Source: Bog-473 sp963779735 (GTDB lineage: Bacteria; Actinomycetota; Acidimicrobiia; Acidimicrobiales; RAAP-2). Taken from it: 64,000 nt of DNA. The number at the start of each line of letters is the position of its first letter. The first letter of the stretch is position 1. Position numbers and translations under genes: made by a program. Positions 32,401 through 41,900 of this stretch are shown in pieces. The notes under the pieces are model-generated. The model saw only the letters and a program-made list of their open reading frames with translations, did not search any database and had not been told where the DNA came from. The DNA lies in NCBI GenBank assembly GCA_963779735.1, contig CAVZZJ010000009.1, positions 1-64,000 on the forward strand, in the 5' to 3' direction.

Positions 32401-32536
32401 CGCCGCACCGACTTCGTCCTCGTCCCCTCGTAGCGCGAGCCGGCACCCGTCCGATCAGCTCGCCCCAGCGTGTCCGGCTGCGGGCACACAGATTACCGGC
32501 TGCCTGTTCCCCGCCCCGGAGCCTCCGACGCCGGGG

Positions 32537-33754
32537 TCATCTGCTCCGAACGACCTGGGCGACCAGGGCATCGAGCGCCAGGGAGGCCGTCCGTTCCCAG
32601 GTCATGTCCTCGACGCGCCGCAGCGCGCCCTGGCTGAGCCTCCGGCGCAGCATCGGATTGGCCAGGATCGACCCCGTCGCCTCGACCAGGCCGGCCAGCG
32701 TCGAGACGAGGAAGCCGGACTCGCCGTCGATCACGGCGTCCTCGTGGCCGGCGATCCGGGTGGCCACGGCCGGGGTGCCGCAGGCGGCGGCCTCGGTGAG
32801 CGTCATGCCCCACCCCTCGTGGGACGAGGTGGAGGCCACCACCCAGGCCCGCCGGTAGGCGGCGACCAGCTCCGCGTCGGATAGGCGCCCGGGCAGGGAG
32901 AACCACCGGCCGGCACCCGCCGCGGCGATCTGCGCTTCGAGTGCGGGCCGCTCGTACCCCTCCCCCACGATCATCGCCTCGAGCTCGGGGTGCAGAGCCT
33001 TCAGGCGGATCATGCCCTCAATGAAGAGGTCGAACCTCTTGACGGGTACCAGCCGTCCCACGGCGATCACCAGCGGGGTCGGGTGGCGGGAGCCGCCCGC
33101 AGAGAACCGGGGATCGACCCCGGGGGGGACGACGGACACCCGCTCGGGGGGATGCTTCAGCCGCACGACCAGGTCGCGTCGGGCCGACTCCGACAACGTG
33201 ACGATCTGGCTCCCCCGGTAGAAGGGTGGGGCGACCCTCCGCTCCACCGTGCGGCCGAGCCGGGCCAGGGCGGGCGAGAGCACCATGTCCCACATTTCGG
33301 CGTGGACGTGGTGGAGGAGGACGATCCCTGGCGTACGGCTCCACACGGGAGAGAAGAAGGGCATGCCGTTCCAGATCTCGACCAGCCCGTCGCCGGTCCC
33401 GATCTTCCGCCGGAGCCCGGCGACCGCCGTGCGCGGGAACACGGCGTAGCGGCCGGCCCGACGGTTGACGGTGTACCCGTTGCGGCGGATCTGGCGCGCC
33501 GCCCCGTCGACCCTTGACGTCCACAGCCGGACGTCGATCCCGCCGTCGGCCCACCGCCGCAGGATCTCGTCCGCGTGCAGCTCGGATCCCCCGGCCTCCA
33601 CATCGTCGAGGTCCCTCCAGGCGACGACGTCGACCCGCCGTACTCCGGCCTGCTCTGCCACCCGTCCGATGTACTCCAAGCCGTCGGAGTCGTGCACCAC
33701 CTCAAGAACTGTCGCCTCGGGGCCGACAGACCCGCGTTTCACGCCATCGTTCAC
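32537..33754 (-). CDS. GT4 family glycosyltransferase
   Basis: The 405-residue cytoplasmic GT-B enzyme has an N-terminal acceptor domain with GGSELHADEI. The C-terminal donor domain has VVPPGVDPRF, AVGRLVPVKRFDLFIEG and the GT4 signature EGWGMTLTEAAACGTPAVAT, in which the first Glu of the E-x7-E pair binds the nucleotide sugar. It is expected to add a sugar retaining anomeric configuration to a lipid-linked glycan. It is transcribed in the same direction as the flanking acyltransferases (137-bp gap to the next), so it probably belongs to the same unit. The sugar is not predictable. Confidence 0.9.
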   Translation of the reverse strand: MNDGVKRGSVGPEATVLEVVHDSDGLEYIGRVAEQAGVRRVDVVAWRDLDDVEAGGSELHADEILRRWADGGIDVRLWTSRVDGAARQIRRNGYTVNRRAGRYAVFPRTAVAGLRRKIGTGDGLVEIWNGMPFFSPVWSRTPGIVLLHHVHAEMWDMVLSPALARLGRTVERRVAPPFYRGSQIVTLSESARRDLVVRLKHPPERVSVVPPGVDPRFSAGGSRHPTPLVIAVGRLVPVKRFDLFIEGMIRLKALHPELEAMIVGEGYERPALEAQIAAAGAGRWFSLPGRLSDAELVAAYRRAWVVASTSSHEGWGMTLTEAAACGTPAVATRIAGHEDAVIDGESGFLVSTLAGLVEATGSILANPMLRRRLSQGALRRVEDMTWERTASLALDALVAQVVRSR

Positions 33755-33783
33755 AGGTCCCCCCGAGCTCGCCTCGGTCGATA

Positions 33784-35913
33784 CTACTTATCCGGCGAAT
33801 TCCCCGGCGAACCGGCGGCGTGAGGGCGGGCGGCGTCGTGCGCCAGGCCGAGTCGCACCAGCGTAGGAAGGATCAGCGGGCGCAGGAGCATCCCCCCCAG
33901 CACCGAGATGTGCTCGTCGTCGGACTTGCGAACCCGCACCCCGTCCAGGTACGAGGTGTACTGCCCGTCCGGATCGAGCAGGCGGTTCAGGTCGACGACC
34001 GACGCCCGCCCCGAGAAGCGGGCCACGACCCGGCGGACCAGCGCGTTGTACTCGTTCGTGCGGACGGGCTGGTTGATGTCCCAGGGCTGCCCGTTGGGCG
34101 CCTCGGTCGTCTGCATGATGTAGGGGAGGGTGAAGATCACCACGTGGGCGCCCTTCGACGACAGGATACGGATCGCCTCGGACAGCTCGGCGGCGTAGAC
34201 CCGGTCCCACGCCGGCTGCCCGATCTCCGTCCACTTGCCGTCGATCATGCGGTCGGAGACCTCCCACCGCCCGAGCTCCACCGCCACCACGTCGGGGTCC
34301 AACCGGTCCACCAACCGCCGCCACGTCTCCTGCCAGCCCACGCAGCCCTGGGCGGCCTGGGTGATCGATCCCTCGATGTTGACGACGCTCGAGGGATCGA
34401 GGTCGCAGCCCACCTCCCCCTGGTCGTCGAGCGAGACGCCCCAGCGCCCGCCGTCGGCGCCGAGTCCCTGCCCCAGGGTCTTCGCCATGGAGTCGCCCAG
34501 GAGGAGGACCTTGACGTCGTGGCCGCCCGGCAGGATCGCCGGCCTGGTGGCGGGCAAGGCGAACAGTCCGAGCCTCGTCGGCCTGAGGGGCGCCGCAGCC
34601 GGGGCTGTGGTCGCGAGGACCAGGGCGGTGACCACGACGGCCACACCGAGCGGCAGCGCGACGACCAGGTGCCGGCCGCGCAGCGCCCTGCGCTGGCGGA
34701 CGGGCATCTCCACCAGGTGGTACGAGAGCACTGCGACGGCAAACGTCGCCCCGAGCCGGGCCGCCAGCAGGGCGGCCCCCGAGAGTCCCGAGTGCTCGCC
34801 GTCGATCATCAGGAACAGCGGGTAGTGGTACAGGTACAGCCCGTAGGAGATCCGCCCGATGTAGCCGAGCACCCCCCACGACAGGGCGCGGGCCATCGGC
34901 GCCTCGGGCACGACGACGACGACGAGGATGACGGCGGCGGTGGCGGCGGCGACCAGCAGGAACCCGCCCTTATAGAGGAAGCTCCCCTCGCCGCTCACCG
35001 TATGCAGCGCCCAGAGCAGGAACAGGGCGCCGAGCCCCCCGGGCACGATCACGCCCCAGGGCCGGGCCCGGCCCCGCGCTCTCCGGGCGACGGCCGGTGC
35101 GACCACGGCCAGCAGCGCGCCGACCATGACCTCCTGGGCGCGGGTGTCGGTGCCGTAGTAGAGGCGGGAGGTGCTCACCCCGGCGCTGTACAGCGACGCG
35201 GTCAGGATGGCAGACAGGACCATGATCGTGGCGGCGACGGCGCCGAGCGCTCGCCGCCCCCTCCGGCGCAGGGCGAACAGGGCCACGGCCGGCCAGATCA
35301 GGTAGAACTGCTCCTCGACGGCCAAGGACCAGGTGTGCAGCAGGGGCGAGGGCGGGCCGTAGTGCACGAAGTAGCTCTGTCCCGAGAAGATGAACCGCCA
35401 GTTGGCCACATAGGCCAGCGTCGCCAGGGCGTCGCCCCGCAGCGTGCTGAGCGTGTCGGGCTCGGCGAACCAGCGGGCATAGACGGCCACCAGCAAAAGG
35501 AGCAGGAAGAGGCCGGGGAGGAGGCGCCGGGCGCGCCGCTCGTAGAAGCGGCGGAACGACACGCTCCCCGTCCTGGACCACTCGGCCACCAGCAGGGTCG
35601 TGATGAGGAAGCCCGAGAGCACGAAGAAGATGTCGACGCCCAGGAGCCCGCCGGCGAACCAGGCCACCCCGGCATGGAACCCCAGCACGCCGATCACCGC
35701 GATGGCGCGTATGCCGTCGAGCCCCGCGATGTGGGGCTCCGACCTGCGGGCCTCGGTGGTGCCCTCGGCTGACGGCGCAGCCTCGTCCCCCCCGGACGCG
35801 CGTTCCACGGTCCCGGAACGTTCCAAGAGGGCAATCGTAGCGGTGACCAGGCGCTTCACCCGTCGGGCGAAATCATGCCCATGACGACCCGGAGACGTAG
35901 GCTGACCGGTCAT
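33784..35913 (-). CDS. OafA-type acyltransferase fused to SGNH domain
   Basis: The 709-residue protein has an acyltransferase-3 membrane half (about residues 60-420), with GLDGIRAIAVIGVLGFH, GVDIFFVLSGFLITTLL, TWSLAVEEQFYLIWP and RISYGLYLYHYPLF. A periplasmic SGNH half follows from about residue 455 with LLLGDSMAKT (Asp474, Ser475) and the Asp665-His668 pair. Such fusions O-acetylate peptidoglycan or polysaccharide outside the cell. The ATG shares bases with the start of the divergent GT39 gene (CATG). A GTG at about 35859 would drop a basic tail, so the start is uncertain. Paralogue of the protein at 38.4 kb. Confidence 0.88.
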   Translation of the reverse strand: MTGQPTSPGRHGHDFARRVKRLVTATIALLERSGTVERASGGDEAAPSAEGTTEARRSEPHIAGLDGIRAIAVIGVLGFHAGVAWFAGGLLGVDIFFVLSGFLITTLLVAEWSRTGSVSFRRFYERRARRLLPGLFLLLLLVAVYARWFAEPDTLSTLRGDALATLAYVANWRFIFSGQSYFVHYGPPSPLLHTWSLAVEEQFYLIWPAVALFALRRRGRRALGAVAATIMVLSAILTASLYSAGVSTSRLYYGTDTRAQEVMVGALLAVVAPAVARRARGRARPWGVIVPGGLGALFLLWALHTVSGEGSFLYKGGFLLVAAATAAVILVVVVVPEAPMARALSWGVLGYIGRISYGLYLYHYPLFLMIDGEHSGLSGAALLAARLGATFAVAVLSYHLVEMPVRQRRALRGRHLVVALPLGVAVVVTALVLATTAPAAAPLRPTRLGLFALPATRPAILPGGHDVKVLLLGDSMAKTLGQGLGADGGRWGVSLDDQGEVGCDLDPSSVVNIEGSITQAAQGCVGWQETWRRLVDRLDPDVVAVELGRWEVSDRMIDGKWTEIGQPAWDRVYAAELSEAIRILSSKGAHVVIFTLPYIMQTTEAPNGQPWDINQPVRTNEYNALVRRVVARFSGRASVVDLNRLLDPDGQYTSYLDGVRVRKSDDEHISVLGGMLLRPLILPTLVRLGLAHDAARPHAAGSPGNSPDK

Positions 35914-37285
35914 GCGTCACGGGAGGAGGTCGCCGGCCAGCTGGTGGGTGTGGCTGGGGCTGTGGATGGTCGTCGGACTGGGCATCCGGCTGGCCAGCGT
36001 CTACGTAGAGCCGGGGAAGGTCGCCGGGGGGGACGCCTACTTCTACTTCAACAGCGCCAAACTGCTCCTTGAGGGGCACGGCTTCATCAACCCCTACACC
36101 TACATCCCTCCCAGGATGCACCATCAGGTGATCCAGTCCGCCGACTTCCCCCCGCTGTTCATCCTGGTGCTGGCCATCCCCCAGGCCATTGGCCTGAAGA
36201 CCTTTCTGATGGCGCGGGTCTGGTGCTGCATTCTGGGCACCGCTGCCATCGCCGTCTGCGCCTACACCGGGCAGGAGATCGCCGGCCGGCGGGTGGGCCT
36301 CATCACCGCCTTCCTGGTGGCCGTCTACCCGAACATCTGGATGAGCAACGAGCTGGCGCTGTCGGAGGCCCTCGCCCCCTTGCTGGTTGCCACGCTGCTG
36401 CTCTGTGCCTACCGGTTCTGGAAGGACCCGGGCGTCAAACGGGCGATCTGGCTCGGCGTGGCGATGGGTGTCACCATGCTAGGGCGGGACGAGCTCACCC
36501 TTCTCGTCTTCTTCCTGGTCATCCCCCTGGTCCTCTTGGCCCGGGCGCTCAGCTGGAGGCGCCGCCTCACCGTCCTCGGGATCGCGCTTTTGGCCACCGC
36601 GCTCGTCGTCGCGCCCTGGGTCGGGTACAACCTGAGCCGGTTCCAGAAGCCGGTCTTCATATCGGCCGGTCTCGGTGTGACGATGGCCTCGGCCGACTGT
36701 GCCACCACCTACAGCGGACCGTACGAGGGCTACTGGTCGATGCCCTGCGCGCTGACCTACGCAGTCAACCCGTGGTTCAAAGAGCACCCGAAGGCGGACG
36801 ACTCCGCCCAGGATGCCGAATTCGAGCACCTGGCCCTCGACTACGTGCGCAGCCACGAGAACCGTCTCGTCCCGGTGACCCTGGCCAAGATCGGCCGCAC
36901 CTTCGGCTTCTTCCACCCCCTCCAGCAGATCGAGTTCGACGCCTACGTGGAGACCCGTCCCTATGCGTGGGCAGCCGTCGGTCTCGTGATGTACTACGCC
37001 CTGCTGCCGCTGGCCATCGCCGGCACCGTCCTTCTCCGGCGCCGCCGGGTGCCGTCCTTCCCGCTCTGGGCTATCGGCCTCAACGTGGCCTGCTCATCCG
37101 CTCTGGCCTTCGGCCAGACGCGCTACCGGACCACCTTCGAGGTGTCATTGGTGCTCCTGTCCGCCGTCGCACTCGACGCGCTCTGGTCGCGCCTGCGGCG
37201 CCCGGACCCTGCGACGGAGATCCCGCCCCCGTCCGTCGACCCACCGCTGGGTGACCGGCCCGACATGGCGGCGCTGACCCGATGA
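35912..37285 (+). CDS. GT-C (ArnT/GT39-like) membrane glycosyltransferase
   Basis: The 457-residue protein has about nine to ten transmembrane helices. The first (about residues 11-32) is followed by the loop GGDAYFY with the likely catalytic Asp41, as in lipid-linked-sugar transferases. Further loops such as NELALSEALAPL and an extracytoplasmic domain with conserved cysteines (SADCATTYSGP, WSMPCALTY) fit the group. Donor is probably a polyprenyl-phosphate sugar, which the GT2 enzyme encoded next could make. Start codon overlaps that of the divergent acyltransferase. The last four bases (ATGA) overlap the GT2 start. Confidence 0.85.
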   Translation: MRHGRRSPASWWVWLGLWMVVGLGIRLASVYVEPGKVAGGDAYFYFNSAKLLLEGHGFINPYTYIPPRMHHQVIQSADFPPLFILVLAIPQAIGLKTFLMARVWCCILGTAAIAVCAYTGQEIAGRRVGLITAFLVAVYPNIWMSNELALSEALAPLLVATLLLCAYRFWKDPGVKRAIWLGVAMGVTMLGRDELTLLVFFLVIPLVLLARALSWRRRLTVLGIALLATALVVAPWVGYNLSRFQKPVFISAGLGVTMASADCATTYSGPYEGYWSMPCALTYAVNPWFKEHPKADDSAQDAEFEHLALDYVRSHENRLVPVTLAKIGRTFGFFHPLQQIEFDAYVETRPYAWAAVGLVMYYALLPLAIAGTVLLRRRRVPSFPLWAIGLNVACSSALAFGQTRYRTTFEVSLVLLSAVALDALWSRLRRPDPATEIPPPSVDPPLGDRPDMAALTR

Positions 37286-38028
37286 GCGTGCCCAAGACGA
37301 TCGTGGTGCTGCCGGCGCTCAACGAGGAGAGCACGGTGGCGGTCGTCGTCAAGGAGGTACAGGCGGCGGTCCCCGACGCCTCCGTGCTGGTCGTCGACGA
37401 CGGCTCGGTCGACCGCACGGGCGAGCTGGCCCGGCAGGCGGGAGCCCAGGTCGTGACCAACCCCTTCAACCTCGGCGTCGGCGGCGCCATGCGGGTGGGC
37501 TTCCGGGTGGCCGAGGCCAACGGCTACGACGTCCTCTTGCAGGTGGACGCCGACGGCCAACACGACGCGCGTGACATCGGGCACCTGCTGGCCGCCTTCG
37601 ATGACGAGCCCGGGGCCCAGGTGGTGATCGGCGCCCGCTTCGCCGGCCAGGAGTACGTCGCCGTCCCCCGGGCACGCCGGGCGGCCATGTGGCTGCTGGC
37701 CCGCTACCTCTCACGGGTGACCGGGACCCGGCTCACCGATGCGACGTCGGGATTCCGCGCCCACAACCGTGCCGCCATTGAGCTGTTCGCCCGGAGCTAC
37801 CCGGCCGACTACCTCTCCGACACCATTGAGTCGCTGATCATCGTGGCCGATGCCGGTGGACGGGTCCACCAGGTCCCGGTGACGATGCGGCCCCGACTCG
37901 CCGGGTTCCCCAGCCAATCCCCGGCGCGTGCGGCCCTTTACCTGCTGCGGGTGGTGGTGTTCCTGGCCCTGTCCGTGTTCCGCCGCCACTCCCACACCAC
38001 CAGACCACCGAAGACGGAGGAACTATGA
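37282..38028 (+). CDS. GT2 family glycosyltransferase (polyprenyl-phosphate sugar synthase-like)
   Basis: The 248-residue protein resembles dolichyl/polyprenyl-phosphate mannose or glucose synthases. It has VVLPALNEESTVAVVV, VVDDGSVDRT, the metal-binding QVDADGQHD and DATSGFRAHN. No multi-span membrane tail follows, only one hydrophobic stretch near the C-terminus. It would charge a lipid carrier with one sugar on the inner face for use by GT-C enzymes outside. It is coupled by ATGA overlaps to the GT39 gene before and the DUF2304 gene after; this trio (GT-C, GT2, DUF2304) recurs in actinobacterial surface loci. Confidence 0.9.
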   Translation: MSVPKTIVVLPALNEESTVAVVVKEVQAAVPDASVLVVDDGSVDRTGELARQAGAQVVTNPFNLGVGGAMRVGFRVAEANGYDVLLQVDADGQHDARDIGHLLAAFDDEPGAQVVIGARFAGQEYVAVPRARRAAMWLLARYLSRVTGTRLTDATSGFRAHNRAAIELFARSYPADYLSDTIESLIIVADAGGRVHQVPVTMRPRLAGFPSQSPARAALYLLRVVVFLALSVFRRHSHTTRPPKTEEL

Positions 38029-38378
38029 CCGGAGTCCACATCATCGCCCTGACCAGCGCACTGATCACCCTCACCGTCATCGTCGAGCTCTCCCGCCGGC
38101 GCCATCTGCACGAGAAGTACGCCGTCATGTGGCTGGCGGTCGCCGTCGTCATCGCCGTGTTCGCCATCTTCCCGGGCCTGTTCAACGCCATCGCCCATGG
38201 GGTGGGGGTGAAAAACCCGCCGGACCTGCTCTCCGTGATGGCCGAGCTGTTCCTGCTCACCGTCTGCGTGAGGCTGAGCTGGGAGATAGGCCGCATGGAG
38301 GACAGATCACGGGTGCTGGCCGAGGAGGTGGCGATCCTGCGCAAGGATCTCGACGACCGGACGAGTGAGCGGACGTAA
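38025..38378 (+). CDS. DUF2304 small membrane protein
   Basis: The 117-residue protein has three hydrophobic helices: HIIALTSALITLTVIVEL near the N-terminus, YAVMWLAVAVVIAVFAIF, and one near residues 63-85. A charged C-terminal coil follows. The RRRHLHEKYAVMWL segment is characteristic of DUF2304. Its role is unknown, but the family is usually next to a dolichyl-phosphate-sugar-type GT2 and may anchor it to the membrane or flip its product. It overlaps that GT2 by four bases here. Confidence 0.85.
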   Translation: MTGVHIIALTSALITLTVIVELSRRRHLHEKYAVMWLAVAVVIAVFAIFPGLFNAIAHGVGVKNPPDLLSVMAELFLLTVCVRLSWEIGRMEDRSRVLAEEVAILRKDLDDRTSERT

Positions 38379-38412
38379 ACCAGCCACGCTGTCGAGGACC
38401 GCGTGAAGTGCG

Positions 38413-40467
38413 GTGCCAGACTTGCCGGTCGTGGCACCGAGAAGGTACGAGCCCCAGTTAGACGGCGTCCGGGCCGTCGCCATCTCCATGGTGGTGGCGT
38501 TCCACCTCGGGTACCTCAACGGGGGCTGGCTGGGCGTCGACGTCTTCTTCGTCCTCTCCGGGTACCTGATCACCAGCCTGCTGCTGGCCGAGGACCGGCC
38601 GCCGGGGGATGTCCTCTCCTTCTGGGGCCGGCGGGCCCGGCGCCTGCTCCCGGCCGTGCTGGTCCTGCTGGTCGGGTTGTCCGTCTACGCCCGTGCCGGC
38701 GGTCCGGGGCTCGTCCCGGCGCAGCTGCGGGCGCCCGCCCTGGCCACCCTGTTCTACGTGGCCAACTGGCAGCAGATCGTCTCCGGCCACGGCTACTTCG
38801 CCCAGTTCATGGCGGTGAGCCCGCTCCAGCAGACCTGGTCGCTGGCCATTGAGGAGCAGTACTACCTGGTCTGGCCGCTCCTGATCGCCGCCGTCCTCTT
38901 CGCTGTCCGCGGACGGCGGCACTGGCGCGGCGCCCTGCTCGGCACCACCGTGGTCCTCGCCGTGGCGTCGGCCGTCTGGATGGGAGTGGCGGACCACCTT
39001 TACGGAGCCAACCGGGCCTACCTGGGCACCGACACACGGGCCTGGGAGCTGCTGGTGGGCGGGGCGATAGCCATGATCTGGAGGCCGAGCCCCGCGGCGA
39101 GTGCGCGCGCAGACTCGGGGGTTCACCACGGCCGCCTGTGGTCGTGGCTCACGGCGGCCGGGCTGATCGGGCTGGCGGCGGGGACCGCGACCGCCGGCGG
39201 CCCGCCCCACTGGATCTGGGACGGCGGACTGGTGGCCGTCGCCCTGTGTGCCGGGCTGGTCGTCCTGGGCAGCGTCCTCGCGCCGGACGGCGTCGTCGCC
39301 CGCGTGCTGGCGCTGTCCCCGCTGCGCTGGTTGGGGATCATCTCCTACAGCCTCTACCTGTGGCACTGGCCGGCGATCGTCCTCATGACCACCGACACCA
39401 CCGGCCTGTCCGGTTGGCCCCTGCTCGTCTCGCGGCTCGGGGCCATGATGGCCGCGTCCTGCGCCAGCTTCTACCTGATCGAGCGGCCACTCCGCCGGGC
39501 CGACTGGGCCGCGCTGGGGCGCCGGGCGCGCATCACCGCCCCGGGCGTCGCGGCGATCGGAGTCCTGGCCACGGGGGTGATCATCCTGCTCGGCACCGTC
39601 ACCGGTCCCGTGGCGTCCACGGCCGCGGTGTCCACCACCACCACGTCGCTCGCCGCCGGGGCGCAGCTCCGTCTCGACATCGCGCCGGCCACCGGCGCGC
39701 ACCCCTACCGGGTGTGGCTCTTCGGCGACAGCGTGATGCAGGACAGCTCGCTCGGCATCATCGCCGCGCTGGACGCCACCGGCCAGGTCTCGGTCCCGGT
39801 CAACTCCACCTTCCCCGGATGGGGGCTGTCCACCCTCGGGCGCACCTGGCCGTCCTGGGTGGAGCAGAACCTGGCGCAGTACCACCCCCAGATCGCCATC
39901 GGAAGCTGGTCGTGGGACGACCCCGAGGCGCTGTCGGACCCCGTGGCCTACCGGGCCCTGCTCGAGCGCTTCATCCGGGCCATGCTGGCCCCCGGAGACG
40001 GCGTCAGCGTCGTCGTGCTCCTCCAGTTCCCCCAGGGCGGCCCGCCCGACAGCGTCACCGATCCGGTGGCGCGCCAGCAGGACTGGGTGAACCAGACCCG
40101 CCAGCAGAACGCCTGGGATGCGGTCGCCCGCCAGGCGGTGACCGCCTTTCCCGGCCACGCGCTCTACCTGACCACCCAGCAGCTGTTCGCCCCCCACGGT
40201 CGCTTCCTCACCTGGATGCAGACCCCCCAGCACAAGTGGGTACGGGCCCGAAAGCTCGACAACACGCACATGTGTCCCTACGGTGCCGCGCAGTTCGGCG
40301 CCCTCGTCACCGAGGAGCTGACGCCGTACCTCCATCTGCCCACCATGAAGCCGGGGTGGGAGTTCGGGTCGTGGACCCTCGATCCCCGCTACAACGACCC
40401 ACCCGGTGCGTGTCCCGACGACCAGCCGCCGCCCGGCTATCGAGGCCTGCCGGTCCCCCGGGTCTGA
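38413..40467 (+). CDS. OafA-type acyltransferase fused to SGNH domain
   Basis: The 684-residue protein has the acyltransferase-3 half (about residues 12-380): LDGVRAVAISMVVAFH, GVDVFFVLSGYLITSLL, WSLAIEEQYYLVWP and ISYSLYLWHWP. A last helix and Thr/Ser-rich linker follow, then an SGNH half with WLFGDSVMQ (Asp438, Ser439) and the Asp616-His619 pair in KLDNTHMCPYG. The C-terminal tail, including NDPPGACPDD, matches the stand-alone hydrolase at 21.6 kb. GTG start, 34 bp after the DUF2304 gene, so probably the last gene of that operon. The 3' end overlaps the convergent flippase gene by 31 bp. Confidence 0.88.
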   Translation: MPDLPVVAPRRYEPQLDGVRAVAISMVVAFHLGYLNGGWLGVDVFFVLSGYLITSLLLAEDRPPGDVLSFWGRRARRLLPAVLVLLVGLSVYARAGGPGLVPAQLRAPALATLFYVANWQQIVSGHGYFAQFMAVSPLQQTWSLAIEEQYYLVWPLLIAAVLFAVRGRRHWRGALLGTTVVLAVASAVWMGVADHLYGANRAYLGTDTRAWELLVGGAIAMIWRPSPAASARADSGVHHGRLWSWLTAAGLIGLAAGTATAGGPPHWIWDGGLVAVALCAGLVVLGSVLAPDGVVARVLALSPLRWLGIISYSLYLWHWPAIVLMTTDTTGLSGWPLLVSRLGAMMAASCASFYLIERPLRRADWAALGRRARITAPGVAAIGVLATGVIILLGTVTGPVASTAAVSTTTTSLAAGAQLRLDIAPATGAHPYRVWLFGDSVMQDSSLGIIAALDATGQVSVPVNSTFPGWGLSTLGRTWPSWVEQNLAQYHPQIAIGSWSWDDPEALSDPVAYRALLERFIRAMLAPGDGVSVVVLLQFPQGGPPDSVTDPVARQQDWVNQTRQQNAWDAVARQAVTAFPGHALYLTTQQLFAPHGRFLTWMQTPQHKWVRARKLDNTHMCPYGAAQFGALVTEELTPYLHLPTMKPGWEFGSWTLDPRYNDPPGACPDDQPPPGYRGLPVPRV

Positions 40468-41900
40468 CCCGCCCGCAGGTGCACGATCACGAAGGCAACC
40501 AGCACGGAGAGGGCCACGGTCCCCTGCACCAGGAGCTCCGCCCGCGCCGTGCCCATGATCCCGCCGTGCGCGGCATGGATCAGTAGCAGCAAGAACACCA
40601 CCCCGATGCCGAGAAATGCGACGATCCAGCGCCGGGCCGCACCGAGGAGGTAGTTGGTGAGGACGACGGTGGCACCGAGGCAGGCCATGCCTCCGACCAG
40701 GGTGGCAAAGGCGGGGGCGCCCCCGGCCAGGCGCGCCCCGAAGAACAGCGTGAGGAACTGCTTGGGCACGGCGATCGCCACGAAGAGGAGCACCAGGGTC
40801 GGGATGAGGAAGAAGACGAGGGTCACTCCGAGTTGGCGCAGCGCATGCCCCCCCCGGTGCCAACGGATCGACGCTTCGGGGAGGATGTAGCTCCCCAACA
40901 GGATGGCCCCGAAGACCAGCGCTTTGGACGCCACCGAGATGGCCGCATAGGACCCGGAGTTGGAGTGGTTCAGCCGTCCCACCAGGATGATGTCGGCATT
41001 CTGCAGGACGCCGAGGAGCGCAAACCCGGTAAGCGCCGCGGTCAGGTCGACCGACAGGGCCCGCAGCTGGCTCGACTGATCGGAGGGCAGTGCCGCCTGC
41101 GTGGCGTAGCCCCACGCCTGTCGACCCGCCACCCGCGCCTGGGCGGCCGCCACCACCTCACCGATCAGCAGGCCCAACGCATAGCCCCAGATGCCCCACC
41201 CCAGCTCGGCGAAGGTGAGCACGAGCACCGTGCGGACCCCGATCTCAATGATCAGGCTGAGGCCCAGACCGGCGTAACGCCGGTGCGACTGGAGGATGGC
41301 ACGGTCCAGGCAGAGCAGCAGCCAGAACCCTGCGGCGATCATGGTGAAGGCCACGGCACCGTCGTCGGGCAGCCGCAGGGCGTGGGAGACCGGCCCCTCG
41401 ACGGCGATGGAGACGACCGACCAGATGGCCACCCCGAATGCTGCCTTGCGGTACAGGCGGGCGGTCCACGCCTGCGCCTCGGCCCCCTGCCCCGAGGTTG
41501 TCATGGCGGTGATCCGCCGCACCACGCTGACGAGGAGCGCCGAACCGGGCATCGAGAGCACGAAGTACAGGCCGAGCAGCTGGGCGATCCCGCCGTACTG
41601 GCTCGTCGTGAGCAGCCGAGCCACCACCACGGTGGCCACCACGTTGAGCGCGTTGGCGATCAGCCCGCCCACGGCGAGCGGCCCCGCCTGGAAGATCCCG
41701 CTGAGGAAGGACTCGGGGCCCTCCGTGGCCTCCCCTTCGTCCCCGGCCCCGACATAGGGGTCGATGACCAGACCGGTGGAAGGGGTCAGCGCGATGGTGT
41801 CGACCAAGGCCTTCTCGGACTTCTGCCACGACCACCGCACTAGTCGACGACACCCATCGCTCCCACGATACCTTGGGAGTTCACGACGGAGCAGTGCCAT
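40437..41900 (-). CDS. polysaccharide flippase (Wzx/MATE-like)
   Basis: The 487-residue protein has about twelve to fourteen hydrophobic helices with no soluble catalytic domain. It has segments such as GIFQAGPLAVGGLIANALNV and NADIILVGRLNHSNSGSYAA typical of the oligosaccharide flippase family. It would move lipid-linked repeat units across the membrane. The frame begins inside the preceding gene's end (20-bp overlap from the ATG at 41900). A GTG at about 41840 is the alternative and would remove 20 basic residues. The first 65 residues are soluble. It is the only flippase in the window, so it may serve both glycan clusters. Confidence 0.83.
   Translation of the reverse strand: MALLRRELPRYRGSDGCRRLVRWSWQKSEKALVDTIALTPSTGLVIDPYVGAGDEGEATEGPESFLSGIFQAGPLAVGGLIANALNVVATVVVARLLTTSQYGGIAQLLGLYFVLSMPGSALLVSVVRRITAMTTSGQGAEAQAWTARLYRKAAFGVAIWSVVSIAVEGPVSHALRLPDDGAVAFTMIAAGFWLLLCLDRAILQSHRRYAGLGLSLIIEIGVRTVLVLTFAELGWGIWGYALGLLIGEVVAAAQARVAGRQAWGYATQAALPSDQSSQLRALSVDLTAALTGFALLGVLQNADIILVGRLNHSNSGSYAAISVASKALVFGAILLGSYILPEASIRWHRGGHALRQLGVTLVFFLIPTLVLLFVAIAVPKQFLTLFFGARLAGGAPAFATLVGGMACLGATVVLTNYLLGAARRWIVAFLGIGVVFLLLLIHAAHGGIMGTARAELLVQGTVALSVLVAFVIVHLRAGQTRGTGRPR

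Noticed and set aside
33514..35772. 752-codon plus-strand frame opposite the acyltransferase at 33.8-35.9 kb
   Set aside because: Shadow frame dominated by Arg/Gly/Gln. The minus strand has a full two-domain protein.
38458..41115. 885-codon minus-strand frame opposite the acyltransferase
   Set aside because: Antisense of the OafA-SGNH gene and out of frame with the flippase; low-complexity composition and no motifs.
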